Assembly: GCF_002216065.1 (NCBI RefSeq)
Contig: NZ_CP022282.1
Coordinates: forward strand, 4,526,001-4,590,000
Length of the DNA stretch: 64,000 nt
DNA from: Chryseobacterium sp. T16E-39
Lineage (GTDB): Bacteria > Bacteroidota > Bacteroidia > Flavobacteriales > Weeksellaceae
Reading direction: 5' to 3'
The position numbers were made by a program, and so were the translations under genes. A model generated the notes under the pieces. It searched no databases. It was not told the origin of the DNA and worked only from the letters and a program-made list of their open reading frames with translations. This document shows positions 48,200 through 58,240 of this stretch, one piece after another (positions within the stretch are counted from its first letter, which is position 1; every line of letters begins with the position of its first letter).

Positions 48200-49072
48200 C
48201 TATGGTTTTTGAGTAAGAGTATGAAAGTAAACATGCTCCAGAAGAGGAGAAACGGGAGTGAAATTTTCTGGCTGCTTTTCTGAAAATGTCGTGATATACA
48301 ATTCTCTTTCGATCAATTGCTGACTGATAATCTGATAATTGGATTGGTAAGCTTCCCACTCATCCTGGCGAATAGGTTTGGACCAGATTCTGTTTTGTAA
48401 TTCTGAAATAAGCTCATTGGGTTTTCCCTTTCGAAGGAGCTGACCTTTCTTCATAATAGCCATTTCCGAACATAAATTTCTAACATCTTCCACAAGATGG
48501 GTAGAAAGAATCACGATCACTTCTTTACTGATATCATTTAGTAAAGAGTTGAAACGGTTGCGTTCCTCAGGATCTAAACCCGCTGTTGGTTCATCCACAA
48601 TAATGATCTTTGGATTCCCCAATAAAGCCTGAGCGACTCCAAAGCGCTGCTTCATTCCACCAGAAAAAGTATGAACTTCTTTATTTCTAAAATCTGATAA
48701 GTTTACTTTCTCCAATAAGTTTAGTATTTGATTTTTACGTTCAGTATGATCTTTAATACCCTTAAGTAGGGCAATATGGTTCAGGAGATCGTAAGCTGAA
48801 ACTTTTGGGTAAACTCCGAAATCCTGTGGTAAGAAGCCAAGGTTTTGCTTAATGAAATCAGGATTTTTGGAGATATCAACACCATTGAATAGGATATTTC
48901 CGGAGCTGGGTTTCTGTAACCCGACAATCGTTTTCATTAAAGAAGATTTTCCGGCTCCGTTCGGACCCAGTAGGCCGAACATCCCGTTTTCAATTTCCAG
49001 TGACAAGTCTTTGATAGCCTGAAAACCATTCTTATAGGTCAGACTTAGTTGGTTAATAGATAGTGTGTTCAT
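48200..49072 (-). CDS. ABC transporter ATP-binding protein
   Basis: The protein has 290 residues from the ATG at 49072 (MNTLSINQLSLTYKNGFQAI). It has Walker A LLGPNGAGKSSLMKTI, signature TFSGGMKQRFGVAQALLGNP, Walker B KIIIVDEPTAGLDP and the switch His in LSTHLVEDVRNLC. It is the cytosolic ATPase of the transporter whose permease-peptidase subunit is encoded immediately downstream. Confidence 0.92.
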   Translation of the reverse strand: MNTLSINQLSLTYKNGFQAIKDLSLEIENGMFGLLGPNGAGKSSLMKTIVGLQKPSSGNILFNGVDISKNPDFIKQNLGFLPQDFGVYPKVSAYDLLNHIALLKGIKDHTERKNQILNLLEKVNLSDFRNKEVHTFSGGMKQRFGVAQALLGNPKIIIVDEPTAGLDPEERNRFNSLLNDISKEVIVILSTHLVEDVRNLCSEMAIMKKGQLLRKGKPNELISELQNRIWSKPIRQDEWEAYQSNYQIISQQLIERELYITTFSEKQPENFTPVSPLLEHVYFHTLTQKP

Positions 49073-49180
49073 AATCTTGAGTTTGGGTAATAGGATAACC
49101 GGCAATGTTTTTACATTGCTTTTCTTTTTTTTATATATGTAGTGATTAGTTAATGATGGTAGGCCGTATCTATACTGTAG

Positions 49181-49222
49181 AGAATAAAGAATAAAGAATA
49201 AAGAATAAAGAATAAAGAATAA
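49181..49222. repeat. Six tandem copies of AGAATAA
   Basis: A perfect 7-base repeat array upstream of the ABC operon, between it and a C-rich stretch where CTTATCCCACACCTCG occurs twice (about 49264-49303). The copy number is likely to vary between strains by slippage. Confidence 0.8.
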
Positions 49223-49313
49223 AGAGCAAAAAGTAAAAAGACCTTGAACTTAAACTTTAGTACTCTTATCCCACACCTCGCATCTCGCACCCCTTATCCC
49301 ACACCTCGTACCT

Positions 49314-49517
49314 CTACTCCCTATACTCCAGAATATCTCCGGGCTGACATTCCAAAATTTTACAAATTGCCTCAAGGGTATCAAAGCGAACCCCTTTGGC
49401 TTTTCCTGTTTTAAGAATAGAGAGATTAACGGGAGTGATTCCTAATTTTTCTGCCAATTCTTTACTCTGCATTTTTCGCTTGGCAAGCATCACATCTAAG
49501 TTGACTATAATTGGCAT
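49314..49517 (-). CDS. Small XRE/YozG-like HTH regulator
   Basis: I choose the ATG at 49517 (67 residues, MPIIVNLDVMLAKRKMQSKE) because the longer frame reaches into the DUF2975 gene. The helix-turn-helix is ELAEKLGITPVNLSILKTGK, and the closing LEAICKILECQPGDILEY is typical of the Cro/YozG class. It overlaps or abuts the DUF2975 stop, so translation is coupled. Such pairs are found throughout Firmicutes and Bacteroidota; the HTH protein probably represses their common promoter. Confidence 0.85.
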   Translation of the reverse strand: MPIIVNLDVMLAKRKMQSKELAEKLGITPVNLSILKTGKAKGVRFDTLEAICKILECQPGDILEYRE

Positions 49518-49518
49518 T

Positions 49519-50031
49519 TTATATAAATAGGTCTTGTTCGTTTTGCAAATGTAGTCCTTGCTTAAAGATATTAGCAAGAAACAGACAGAAAATTCCTAAC
49601 ATGAAATGGATAAAAACCAATCCCCATATCATACTTTCGACTTCTACGAAGAAACTTGCTATAACCACTATAGGAAGAGGAAAGAAGATATTATATATGT
49701 AAAATCTTTTAAGCTTGTGAATGTTTTCCTGAGTAAATAGTTTGGTCTGAAAAAATACCCTGAAAACGCTGGCTGAAAACCAGAAAAAAACACCATAGGT
49801 CAGTAAAACTGTCATGAACGAAAATATGATGTAGGGATAATTATTTTCAATATTCAGGAAAGGCTGATCTGTAAAAGGAAAATTAATATGAAGAAATTTA
49901 TTTTCTTTATAGGGCGTAGTTGCGCCTGTTATCAGACATAAGATGGAGTAGACCGCCGTAAGCAGGTAACCCGCCGACAAAACAAGACAGAGGTAATAAA
50001 GAATTCTTGCAATAATTTTAGTCTGGTTCAT
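49519..50031 (-). CDS. DUF2975 membrane protein
   Basis: This 170-residue protein has four membrane helices (LYYLCLVLSAGYLLTAVYSI, YIIFSFMTVLLTYGVFFWF, NIFFPLPIVVIASFFV, MIWGLVFIHFMLGIFCLFLA). The loop FQTKLFTQENIHKLKRF before the third helix is the typical DUF2975 signature. Function is unknown. It is first in a two-gene operon with the XRE regulator and has a well-formed promoter at 50055-50083. Confidence 0.8.
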   Translation of the reverse strand: MNQTKIIARILYYLCLVLSAGYLLTAVYSILCLITGATTPYKENKFLHINFPFTDQPFLNIENNYPYIIFSFMTVLLTYGVFFWFSASVFRVFFQTKLFTQENIHKLKRFYIYNIFFPLPIVVIASFFVEVESMIWGLVFIHFMLGIFCLFLANIFKQGLHLQNEQDLFI

Positions 50032-50037
50032 AGCATA

Positions 50038-50092
50038 ATAATTAATTGATATTGCAAATGTATAATTAATTATCGTAAAACAATAATTAATT
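50038..50092 (-). promoter_or_regulatory. DUF2975-XRE promoter with three ATAATTAATT repeats
   Basis: On the minus strand TTG (50081-50083), an 18-base spacer and TACATTTG (50055-50062) form a complete flavobacterial promoter. ATAATTAATT occurs at 50038, 50062 and 50083, overlapping the start region, the edge of the -7 box and the -33 box. Each holds the palindrome AATTAATT. These are probable operators for the co-encoded repressor. Confidence 0.65.
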
Positions 50093-50124
50093 TATATTTT
50101 ATTTTAACAAAATAAGTTATGAAT

Positions 50125-50153
50125 TAGAAAAACCCCCACGGATATGGAGGTTT
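50125..50153 (-). terminator. Terminator of the RNA-repair operon
   Basis: On the minus strand AAACCTCCA / TGGGGGTTT (one G-U) with a 6-base loop, followed by TTTC. Confidence 0.55.
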
Positions 50154-50164
50154 CAATTATTAGC

Positions 50165-50368
50165 TTACTCTATTAATTTTTTCAGATGCTGCAATGAATA
50201 GTCTTCTTTCAAAATAAAAAGGCCTATTATCAAAGAACCCCAATCAAATAAACAGACAGATCTCAATGGATATTTCTTAAAGTAGTTGTACCAAAGATTG
50301 TAAAATGTAAAGCCTTATAGTTGTCAGTGTGAAGAGTATACGACGAAGGAATCTCAATTACCTTTACT
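50165..50368 (-). pseudogene. Frameshifted gene remnant
   Basis: Just after the nucleotidyltransferase stop, one frame reads KVKVIEIPSSYTLHTDNYKA then LHFTIFG. A +1/-1 shift then leads to FYNLWYNYFKKYPLRSV, CLFDWGSLIIGLFILKEDYS and LQHLKKLIE-stop. The composition is clearly protein-like in both pieces, so a small gene of at least 75 codons appears to have been broken by a frameshift. No family is recognised. Confidence 0.4.
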
Positions 50369-51427
50369 TTAATGGTATAATCTTTCTCTTATTTCTACTA
50401 AAACCTTGGTGGTCTTTTTTAAGTCCGGCTCAGCAGGAAGACTTGAAATTGAATAATAATATTCAATCGACTTAATAAGATCTTCAGTTTTTTTCATAAC
50501 CTGATCATAAGACCAGTTTCCAGCTTTTATGTCCAGCAATTCATCCCGATTTTCTACACGAATTTCCATTGAACCTGTTTTAAATATGTGTTCACAAGAC
50601 TGCAATAACCGAATGGTATGCATCATGTTCTTGCTGTCATAGTTTTGTCCATGATTTTGATTCACATTATAACGGTCTTCATTTCGCTCAGAAACCCACT
50701 TCCAGTATTCCCTGTAGTCTTTGCAATAGGTAGAGTAAGCGTCCAGATTACAAAATAAATAAGCTATAGAATTTTCCTCTTTTGGAACAGAAGATACAGA
50801 GACCTGGTTGGCTTCTTCATTCATGATAATTCCTTTATATCCTAATGAATAATTTTCATCGTAGAATAAAGCAAACACGCCCTTCGTATGGTCAATGGCG
50901 GATAGCCCACATTTTTCCTGAGTTTTATGTGCTTTCAAAAGCCATTCTTTTAAAGGTAATGAACTGTGCTTCTCAAGAATAAAGCAGAAATCAAGAATAG
51001 ATTTTCTTTCTTTTTCTATGGGATTAAGGATCTTCTTATTGAGTCCTTTTGCTTTTTTGATCTGCGAAACGGCATATCCTGCAAAAGTATCTTTACATAA
51101 TTTTGAAAGGAAATCTTCAGGTTTTAAAAGATCGATTAAAGGGTTTTTCTTTAGAACACAATCTTCAGGACTTGCTAAAATCTCCAGAATATTTGGGTTA
51201 TTCCTTTGAAGCAATTCTACCAGCCTTCCAATTTCATAATAAGTAATATCATTGGTTTCATTGGAAATCTGTGGAATATAATTGAGCCCGAAAAAATCTT
51301 CCTTCGGTATATAATATATTCCACGGATATCTGTATCTGATGTTTCCGTTGCCAATCCGAAAGCACGGCTTCCGGAAATGGCTTCGAAAAGGATCATATT
51401 CTGAGTTTTAAGATCATGAATTGTCAT
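50369..51427 (-). CDS. RlaP-type nucleotidyltransferase (second)
   Basis: This 352-residue protein has the polymerase-beta nucleotidyltransferase motif near the N-terminus (FEAISGSRAFGLATETSDTD followed by IRGIYY; the Gly-Ser and two Asp are the metal site). A helical C-terminal domain with MMHTIRLLQSCEHIFKTGS follows. This matches the RlaP family (PF10127), named for its association with RNA-repair operons. It follows the first RlaP gene by 66 bases and is the last intact gene of the island. It may add nucleotides to damaged RNA ends before ligation; the substrate is unproven. Confidence 0.8.
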   Translation of the reverse strand: MTIHDLKTQNMILFEAISGSRAFGLATETSDTDIRGIYYIPKEDFFGLNYIPQISNETNDITYYEIGRLVELLQRNNPNILEILASPEDCVLKKNPLIDLLKPEDFLSKLCKDTFAGYAVSQIKKAKGLNKKILNPIEKERKSILDFCFILEKHSSLPLKEWLLKAHKTQEKCGLSAIDHTKGVFALFYDENYSLGYKGIIMNEEANQVSVSSVPKEENSIAYLFCNLDAYSTYCKDYREYWKWVSERNEDRYNVNQNHGQNYDSKNMMHTIRLLQSCEHIFKTGSMEIRVENRDELLDIKAGNWSYDQVMKKTEDLIKSIEYYYSISSLPAEPDLKKTTKVLVEIRERLYH

Positions 51428-51493
51428 GGTGGTGTGTTTGTATGTATGAGTTTTTTTAATGGGTGAATATATAGAAATACTGACACTTTTTCC

Positions 51494-52297
<804 letters not shown>

Positions 52298-52358
52298 GTA
52301 TTTTTCTTTTCGTAATTTTTTTAATTATAAGGTTTGTAGACCAGTTATAATAATATAA

Positions 52359-52433
52359 TCTCTCGCAGATTAAGCAAATTTGCAGATTAATGTTAGAAAA
52401 AAAATCTGCCTCATCTGCTTAATCTGCGAGAGA
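52359..52433. repeat. Dispersed palindromic repeat, copy 2
   Basis: A 75-base element with perfect 18-bp outer arms: TCTCTCGCAGATTAAGCA (52359-52376) and its exact complement (52416-52433). Inner TTTGCAGATT / AATCTGCC motifs add a second, imperfect layer. It lies between the first RlaP gene and the 583-residue gene. Confidence 0.8.
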
Positions 52434-52467
52434 AAAAATCCTTGTCTTGTATTGACACTAAAAAAAA

Positions 52468-54219
52468 TTACTTGAAAATCCTGATAAAGCTATCTTTTTC
52501 CAGTCTTTCTAAAGAAAAATCAAAATCAGCTTCCTCTTTTTCTGATATAATAGTTGCCCCTAATTCTTCAACAAGATAATTAAAAGATAAAGGCTCGTAC
52601 CACTGTTGGTACAGTGCATCTGTAGCCATTTTTGAAACTTCTGAATTTCCCGAGACGTGAGAATGTCCGGCTCCGAAATTCAGTAATACAAAGCATTGTT
52701 TTCCTTCGTGTATCAAAAGCATTCCCAAAATAGTTTGCTTTTGTACAGAGGTACACCTGATTTCGGCAAACAGGTTGTTAGGATTCATCATATACTCACG
52801 CGAAATATCATCTCCTTTTCCAACTACGATCTTATACCCGCAATTGCTATCTCCATAATACACGTTGTTCATAATGAGGGTAGGTGTATTAAATCCTTTA
52901 TTGGCATACAGATATTCTACAGCACCATTAGGTGCAGATGTCATATCTCCTGAGTACATCAATTGTCCGTTGTCGAGATTATAAGATGCATTCCAGCCTA
53001 TTTTTCCAGCGATATTCAATCCGGAAAGATCGAGATCAAAAGCACCCCATTCATCTTCCCAATACACTCCAACAGCTAATCTTTCATCATAAAACCTTGT
53101 TCCGGTAGGAATGTTCGCAACAAACATTTTTTCTGAGGTAGGTAATCCGTAGTCTACATTTTCAGGGAAATAGAATTTCTTCTCTGAAAGGTCATATTTT
53201 GTTTTCAAAAAGTTTAAAATAAACTCATAATTCCAATCGTTAACATACGTTTCTCCTCCTTTCTTCACCCAGGATTTTCCATTTCTTATTCTGTATACAA
53301 AAGTATCCTGGCCTTTCATTCTTTGATAACATGCGGATAAAGCCTTAAACAAAGCAAAAGGTGTCGCATTTTCCAGCCAGTGCAGATCGCTGTCTTCCAG
53401 TAAAGTATTTGTTGCATCATTCAGTGGATTTGACACCAGTGGCTGATGGTAAATTTTTGATAGCTTGGATATCTTATTGATTGTTTTGGGTGATTTCTTT
53501 TTATAGGCCAGAAACAATGGCTTGAATCTGTTGAAGATTTCTGCAAGTTTTTCCAGCCCGAAATTTTCAAACAAAGGTGCTGCATTAAATTTACTTTCCT
53601 TAATTGCGTTGATTAGCTCATCGTTTTTGATTAAAAGTGTTGTGTCTGTCGTTTTATAGATTACATATCGGAAGAACTCTGCAGGGTTTTCGGGATAAAC
53701 ATGAAATAAATCGGCAATTTTTACTATAGCTTCTTTATTTCTAATGTTTTCTTTTCCTGTGAAAATATAACCCAGTTCATGATGCAGGATATCCAGAAGG
53801 TCACCAATCGTTTCTTCTTTCAGAGCAATTCCGGATTTCAACAGGGAAAGGCACTTTTCCTGCATTTCTTCTTTTGTATATGCTTTAACGATTTTGAAAG
53901 TCAATTTCAAGCCAGGAACATCAAGTATTTCATCCGGAATGTAAATTTCTTCCTGAAACTGACTTCCATAGGTAGAAATATAATGCTCGATTTGCTCAAG
54001 CAATAACTCGAAGCGGGTGCTTTTTTTAATTTTCTTCCAGGATTTATGAAAAGTCTTGTTGAGACCATCGCCATTCAACCTTTCCTTTGAATAGAAATTG
54101 ATAATGTCTTGTTTTGCCCAAATTGCACCAGGTTCAATGATAAATCCCTCTTCCGAAATAAATAGATCTTCAGTAGATTCCTTTGCTAATACAGCGTTGA
54201 ATAATTTAAGTGTTTTCAT
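52468..54219 (-). CDS. RNA-repair-island protein with TerD-like region
   Basis: This 583-residue protein has no signal or membrane segment. The N-terminal 300 residues are mostly helical (FNAVLAKESTEDLFISEEGF, LLEQIEHYISTYGSQFQEE). At about 375-480 there is VGVYWEDEWGAFDLDLSGLN, GKIGWNASY, MYSGDMTSAPNGAVEYLYA and YKIVVGKGDD. This layout (Asp-Leu-Asp-Leu-Ser, then a ySGDmT...GA-x-E strand) is like TerD-family calcium-binding domains, though I name it only as TerD-like. The gene sits between the tRNA-like element and the RlaP genes on the same strand. Its long leader contains the repeat units at 54264-54423. It is probably a core but uncharacterised part of the island. Confidence 0.65.
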   Translation of the reverse strand: MKTLKLFNAVLAKESTEDLFISEEGFIIEPGAIWAKQDIINFYSKERLNGDGLNKTFHKSWKKIKKSTRFELLLEQIEHYISTYGSQFQEEIYIPDEILDVPGLKLTFKIVKAYTKEEMQEKCLSLLKSGIALKEETIGDLLDILHHELGYIFTGKENIRNKEAIVKIADLFHVYPENPAEFFRYVIYKTTDTTLLIKNDELINAIKESKFNAAPLFENFGLEKLAEIFNRFKPLFLAYKKKSPKTINKISKLSKIYHQPLVSNPLNDATNTLLEDSDLHWLENATPFALFKALSACYQRMKGQDTFVYRIRNGKSWVKKGGETYVNDWNYEFILNFLKTKYDLSEKKFYFPENVDYGLPTSEKMFVANIPTGTRFYDERLAVGVYWEDEWGAFDLDLSGLNIAGKIGWNASYNLDNGQLMYSGDMTSAPNGAVEYLYANKGFNTPTLIMNNVYYGDSNCGYKIVVGKGDDISREYMMNPNNLFAEIRCTSVQKQTILGMLLIHEGKQCFVLLNFGAGHSHVSGNSEVSKMATDALYQQWYEPLSFNYLVEELGATIISEKEEADFDFSLERLEKDSFIRIFK

Positions 54220-54263
54220 TGTTTTTATAAAATAATAAGTGAGGAGTAATTCTGTGTAATCTG

Positions 54264-54306
54264 TATAGGAACTCCTTTTACCTATAATTTAAAAAGAGCG
54301 GGGAGT
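54264..54306 (-). repeat. RNA-repair island repeat, unit c
   Basis: A 43-base unit reading, on the minus strand, ACTCCCCGC, then 24 bases, then AGTTCCTATA. Its inner part can pair (CTCTTTT with AAAAGGAG). Confidence 0.6.
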
Positions 54307-54325
54307 AGATTTTATCAAAAAAAAT

Positions 54326-54368
54326 TATAGGAACTCCCTTTGCTCGAAATTTTTAAAAGGCGGAAAGT
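54326..54368 (-). repeat. RNA-repair island repeat, unit b
   Basis: A 43-base unit reading ACTTTCCGC, then 24 bases, then AGTTCCTATA. The inner CCTTT / AAAGG can pair. It has the same length as unit c with diverged inner sequence. Confidence 0.65.
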
Positions 54369-54380
54369 AAATAACGAAAA

Positions 54381-54423
54381 TATAGGAACTTTCTATGCCT
54401 TAACTTTTTAATGATCAAAAACA
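54381..54423 (-). repeat. RNA-repair island repeat, degenerate unit d
   Basis: It keeps the AGTTCCTATA end and the A/T-rich middle but lacks a recognisable ACTTTCCGC start. Confidence 0.4.
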
Positions 54424-54459
54424 ATTGTGGATTAAATATAAATATTTTTCATCATTTTG

Positions 54460-54557
54460 TGGAGCAGACAGGAATCGAACCTGCGACACACGGTATAGGA
54501 ACTTTTTGTGCCAATAGCGGAAAGTTATTGTTGCTCTACCATCTGAGCTACTGCTCC
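54460..54557 (-). tRNA. tRNA-like gene with enlarged anticodon/variable region
   Basis: On the minus strand: acceptor GGAGCAG / CTGCTCC (7 perfect pairs), TA, D arm GCTC-AGATGGTA-GAGC, and T arm GCAGG-TTCGATT-CCTGT, all canonical. Discriminator A follows and no CCA is encoded. Between A26 and the T arm lie 47 bases instead of about 22. They can fold as CAATA-ACTTTCCGC-TATTG (9-base loop, central bases TTC) plus a long arm GCACA...TGTGT. This insert contains ACTTTCCGC and AGTTCCTATA, the two ends of the repeat units that follow downstream. The identity is therefore uncertain: an odd class II tRNA, a tRNA with an insert, or a tRNA-like RNA. It is embedded between rtcB and the 583-residue gene. 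Confidence 0.65.
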
Positions 54558-54588
54558 ATGATTTTTATTAAGAATCATTGTTTTAATA

Positions 54589-54649
54589 TCTCGCAGATTT
54601 TGCAGATGAATATCATCTAAAATCTGCCTGATTAGCTAAATCTGCGAGA
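54589..54649. repeat. Dispersed palindromic repeat, copy 3
   Basis: Perfect 12-bp outer arms TCTCGCAGATTT / AAATCTGCGAGA flank further GCAGAT and ATCTGC motifs. It lies between rtcB and the tRNA-like gene. Confidence 0.75.
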
Positions 54650-54684
54650 ATAAAATAGGTCGATTGATCCATAATCAATCAAAC

Positions 54685-56131
<1,447 letters not shown>

Positions 56132-56183
56132 GTATGAAAAATTTTAATTATTTTTACAAAAGACGAATACACGAAAAAGCTAA

Positions 56184-56240
56184 AAGGCTGAATTGCAAAA
56201 AGGCTGAATTGCAAAATTGCTGAATTGTAAAAATGCAAAT
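56184..56240. repeat. Imperfect tandem repeat of GGCTGAATTGCAAAA
   Basis: Three adjoining copies of about 17 bases, the third diverged (TGCTGAATTGTAAAA), in the spacer between rtcB and the HopJ-type gene. Confidence 0.65.
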
Positions 56241-56328
56241 AGACGATTTTACGAATTAACGGTTTTACAGTTTAGCCAATCTGCCATTTTGCCTTTTCGC
56301 CCCTTTTCAATTTTACAAATAAAAAAAT

Positions 56329-56661
56329 ATGCTGTTAGAACAATTAAAAGAATCTCCGGAAACCATTCAATTCAAAGAAGTTATTGCGTACATTGATGAG
56401 AATTATGATTTTACCCCTACGAAATTTAAAAATGGAAATACGGTAAATGAAGCTGATCAAAATAATGGATCGTGCAAAGTTTTCAGTTTTGGAAAACTGA
56501 ATCATTTGTCTGAAGATGAAGTTTTAAGTCTTTTTGGTGATTTTTATAGAGAAGATGTGTTGAAGAATCCTGGCGGTAACGATCATCAGAATATCAGAAA
56601 TTTTATGGAATTTGGCTGGGAAGGGATTGTCTTTGATGGAGAAGCTTTAAAAAAGAAGTAA
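56329..56661 (+). CDS. HopJ-type III effector family protein
   Basis: This 110-residue protein carries FKEVIAYIDENYDFTPTKFK, NGNTVNEADQNNGSCKVFSF, LSEDEVLSLFGDFYREDVLK and NIRNFMEFGWEGIVFDGEAL, which is the whole HopJ family domain. Despite the name, the family is widespread in bacteria without type III secretion and is probably a housekeeping or stress protein of unknown function. It diverges from rtcB and is followed 86 bases later by the WYL regulator. Confidence 0.85.
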   Translation: MLLEQLKESPETIQFKEVIAYIDENYDFTPTKFKNGNTVNEADQNNGSCKVFSFGKLNHLSEDEVLSLFGDFYREDVLKNPGGNDHQNIRNFMEFGWEGIVFDGEALKKK

Positions 56662-56747
56662 GTTTAGTTAATTTAGATTATTACGAATGAGATTGCTTCA
56701 CCTTCGGTTCGCAATGACAATCAAACTATACAAGTAAACAAAAGAAT

Positions 56748-57767
56748 ATGTCATCCAATAAAAATGCACTCATCCGTTACAAGACACTGGATAAATGTCT
56801 GAAAAATAAATACCGCCAATATACATTGGAAGATCTTATTGATGAGTGTTCGGAAGCGCTTTTTGAATTTGAGGGCAAAGAATCATTTGTCAGTAAAAGA
56901 ACGGTACAGTTGGATCTGCAGAATATGCGCAGCGAGAAATTCGGATATGAGGCTCCTATTGAAGTGTATGATAGGAAATACTACCGGTATAGTGATCCGG
57001 AATACAGTATCCATAATATTTCTGTGAATGAAAGTGATCTGAAAGCAATGAATAATGCCATTCAGATTTTAAAGCAGTTTAAAGATTTTTCGATGTTTAA
57101 AGATATGAATGGGGTGATCCAGAAACTGGAAGACTCGATTCACTCTACCAGCCAGAAGTCGATCATTCATCTCGATAAGAATGAACGGTTGAAGGGGCTG
57201 GAACATATTGATATACTATATGAAAGTATCTTAAACAGGAAAGTGTTGAGGATTCTCTATAAAAGTTTTAAAGCAAAAGAATCTGATTATTATACCGTTC
57301 ACCCACAACTGCTGAAAGAATATAACAACCGTTGGTTCCTTATCTGTTGGTTTAAAAATAAAATGTACAACCTGGCATTAGACAGGATGGAGCAGATTTC
57401 TATTGATGAAAAGACAGCCTATATTGATAAAGAGTTTGATTCTGATCGATACTTCGGTGAAGTTATTGGGGTTACTGTTTCAGATGGGCAGCGTCCCCAA
57501 AATGTTGTTTTTAAAGTGAATGCAAAACATGCCCCTTATGTTAAAACAAAACCTTTTCATCATTCACAGGTGATTGTTAAAGAAGATGAAGCAGGAACTA
57601 TATTTAAAATATGTGTTCAGCTAAATTTCGAATTAGAAAGAATGATATTGGGGCTGGGCGAGTTTATAACCGTTATAAAGCCGGATAAACTTAGAAGGAG
57701 AATCCAGACCAGTCTGAAAGAAGCGTATGAGAATTATCAGAATCTTAATAGGGATGAACAGGCCTGA
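56748..57767 (+). CDS. WYL-domain transcription regulator
   Basis: This 339-residue protein has an N-terminal winged helix (NALIRYKTLDKCLKNKYRQY, VSKRTVQLDLQNMRSEKFGY) and a WYL sensor domain at about 145-230 (RVLRILYKSFKAKE-like block; YTVHPQLLKEYNNRWFLICW; NLALDRMEQIS). A WYL C-terminal extension follows (RMILGLGEFITVIKPDKLRR). WYL proteins sense nucleotides or nucleic-acid ends and often control defence or RNA/DNA-repair operons. Its position beside the rtcB island makes it the best candidate for the TACGCA-N7-TGC operators; this is inference. Confidence 0.85.
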   Translation: MSSNKNALIRYKTLDKCLKNKYRQYTLEDLIDECSEALFEFEGKESFVSKRTVQLDLQNMRSEKFGYEAPIEVYDRKYYRYSDPEYSIHNISVNESDLKAMNNAIQILKQFKDFSMFKDMNGVIQKLEDSIHSTSQKSIIHLDKNERLKGLEHIDILYESILNRKVLRILYKSFKAKESDYYTVHPQLLKEYNNRWFLICWFKNKMYNLALDRMEQISIDEKTAYIDKEFDSDRYFGEVIGVTVSDGQRPQNVVFKVNAKHAPYVKTKPFHHSQVIVKEDEAGTIFKICVQLNFELERMILGLGEFITVIKPDKLRRRIQTSLKEAYENYQNLNRDEQA

Positions 57768-57814
57768 TACAATAATGGCTTAAAAATTGTAATTATAAAT
57801 CAAAATAAATAAAT

Positions 57815-57940
57815 ATGAAATCAAGAATTCTTAAAGCTGTCATTGCTATAGTTGCACCGCTTGTGATCGAATATATCGTAAAAAAAGTGAGTGAAAAATT
57901 AGATAAGAAAGAAGAAGAGAAAAAGCAGATTACTGCTTAA
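57815..57940 (+). CDS. Small membrane-associated protein
   Basis: A 41-residue frame (MKSRILKAVIAIVAPLVIEY, then VKKVSEKLDKKEEEKKQITA) with one hydrophobic helix and a highly charged tail. It starts 47 bases after the WYL gene and is followed by a good terminator. Small proteins of this form are frequent in Chryseobacterium. It is too short for routine ORF calling. Confidence 0.5.
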   Translation: MKSRILKAVIAIVAPLVIEYIVKKVSEKLDKKEEEKKQITA

Positions 57941-57962
57941 TATAAGCGTAATTGATCATGAT

Positions 57963-57996
57963 AAAAAAGACTGTTTCTTAAAAGGCAGTCTTTTTT
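57963..57996 (+). terminator. Terminator after the WYL transcript
   Basis: AAAAAAGACTG / CAGTCTTTTTT, 11-bp stem with a 12-base loop and a T run. Confidence 0.8.
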
Positions 57997-58240
57997 ATGC
58001 CTGCTGATTGTGGTTTTGTAGTGAATATTTTTTCGTGATCTAAATTAAATTTTGAATTTTTTTCAGGTTTTGAATGTTTCTTTTTTAGCATTAATTAAAC
58101 ATTTATTTAAATTTTAACAAAAATTAACTATTTGATTTTCATTGATTTGGATGCTTTACTGGTGTTAAAATCGCTGAAAAGTGCCTGCTTGGCATGATTT
58201 TTACATCATACAGAATAGTAAAATTTAAAGATCAGAAATT

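Noticed and set aside
49181..49303. Possible CRISPR array (regular short repeats)
   Set aside because: Repeats are 7 bases in direct tandem and a single duplicated phrase; there are no spacers and no cas genes.
54411..54620. 69-codon plus-strand frame with VEQTGIEPATHGIG
   Set aside because: It is the reverse translation of the tRNA-like gene; such GIEPAT strings are a known artefact of reading tRNA T arms backwards.
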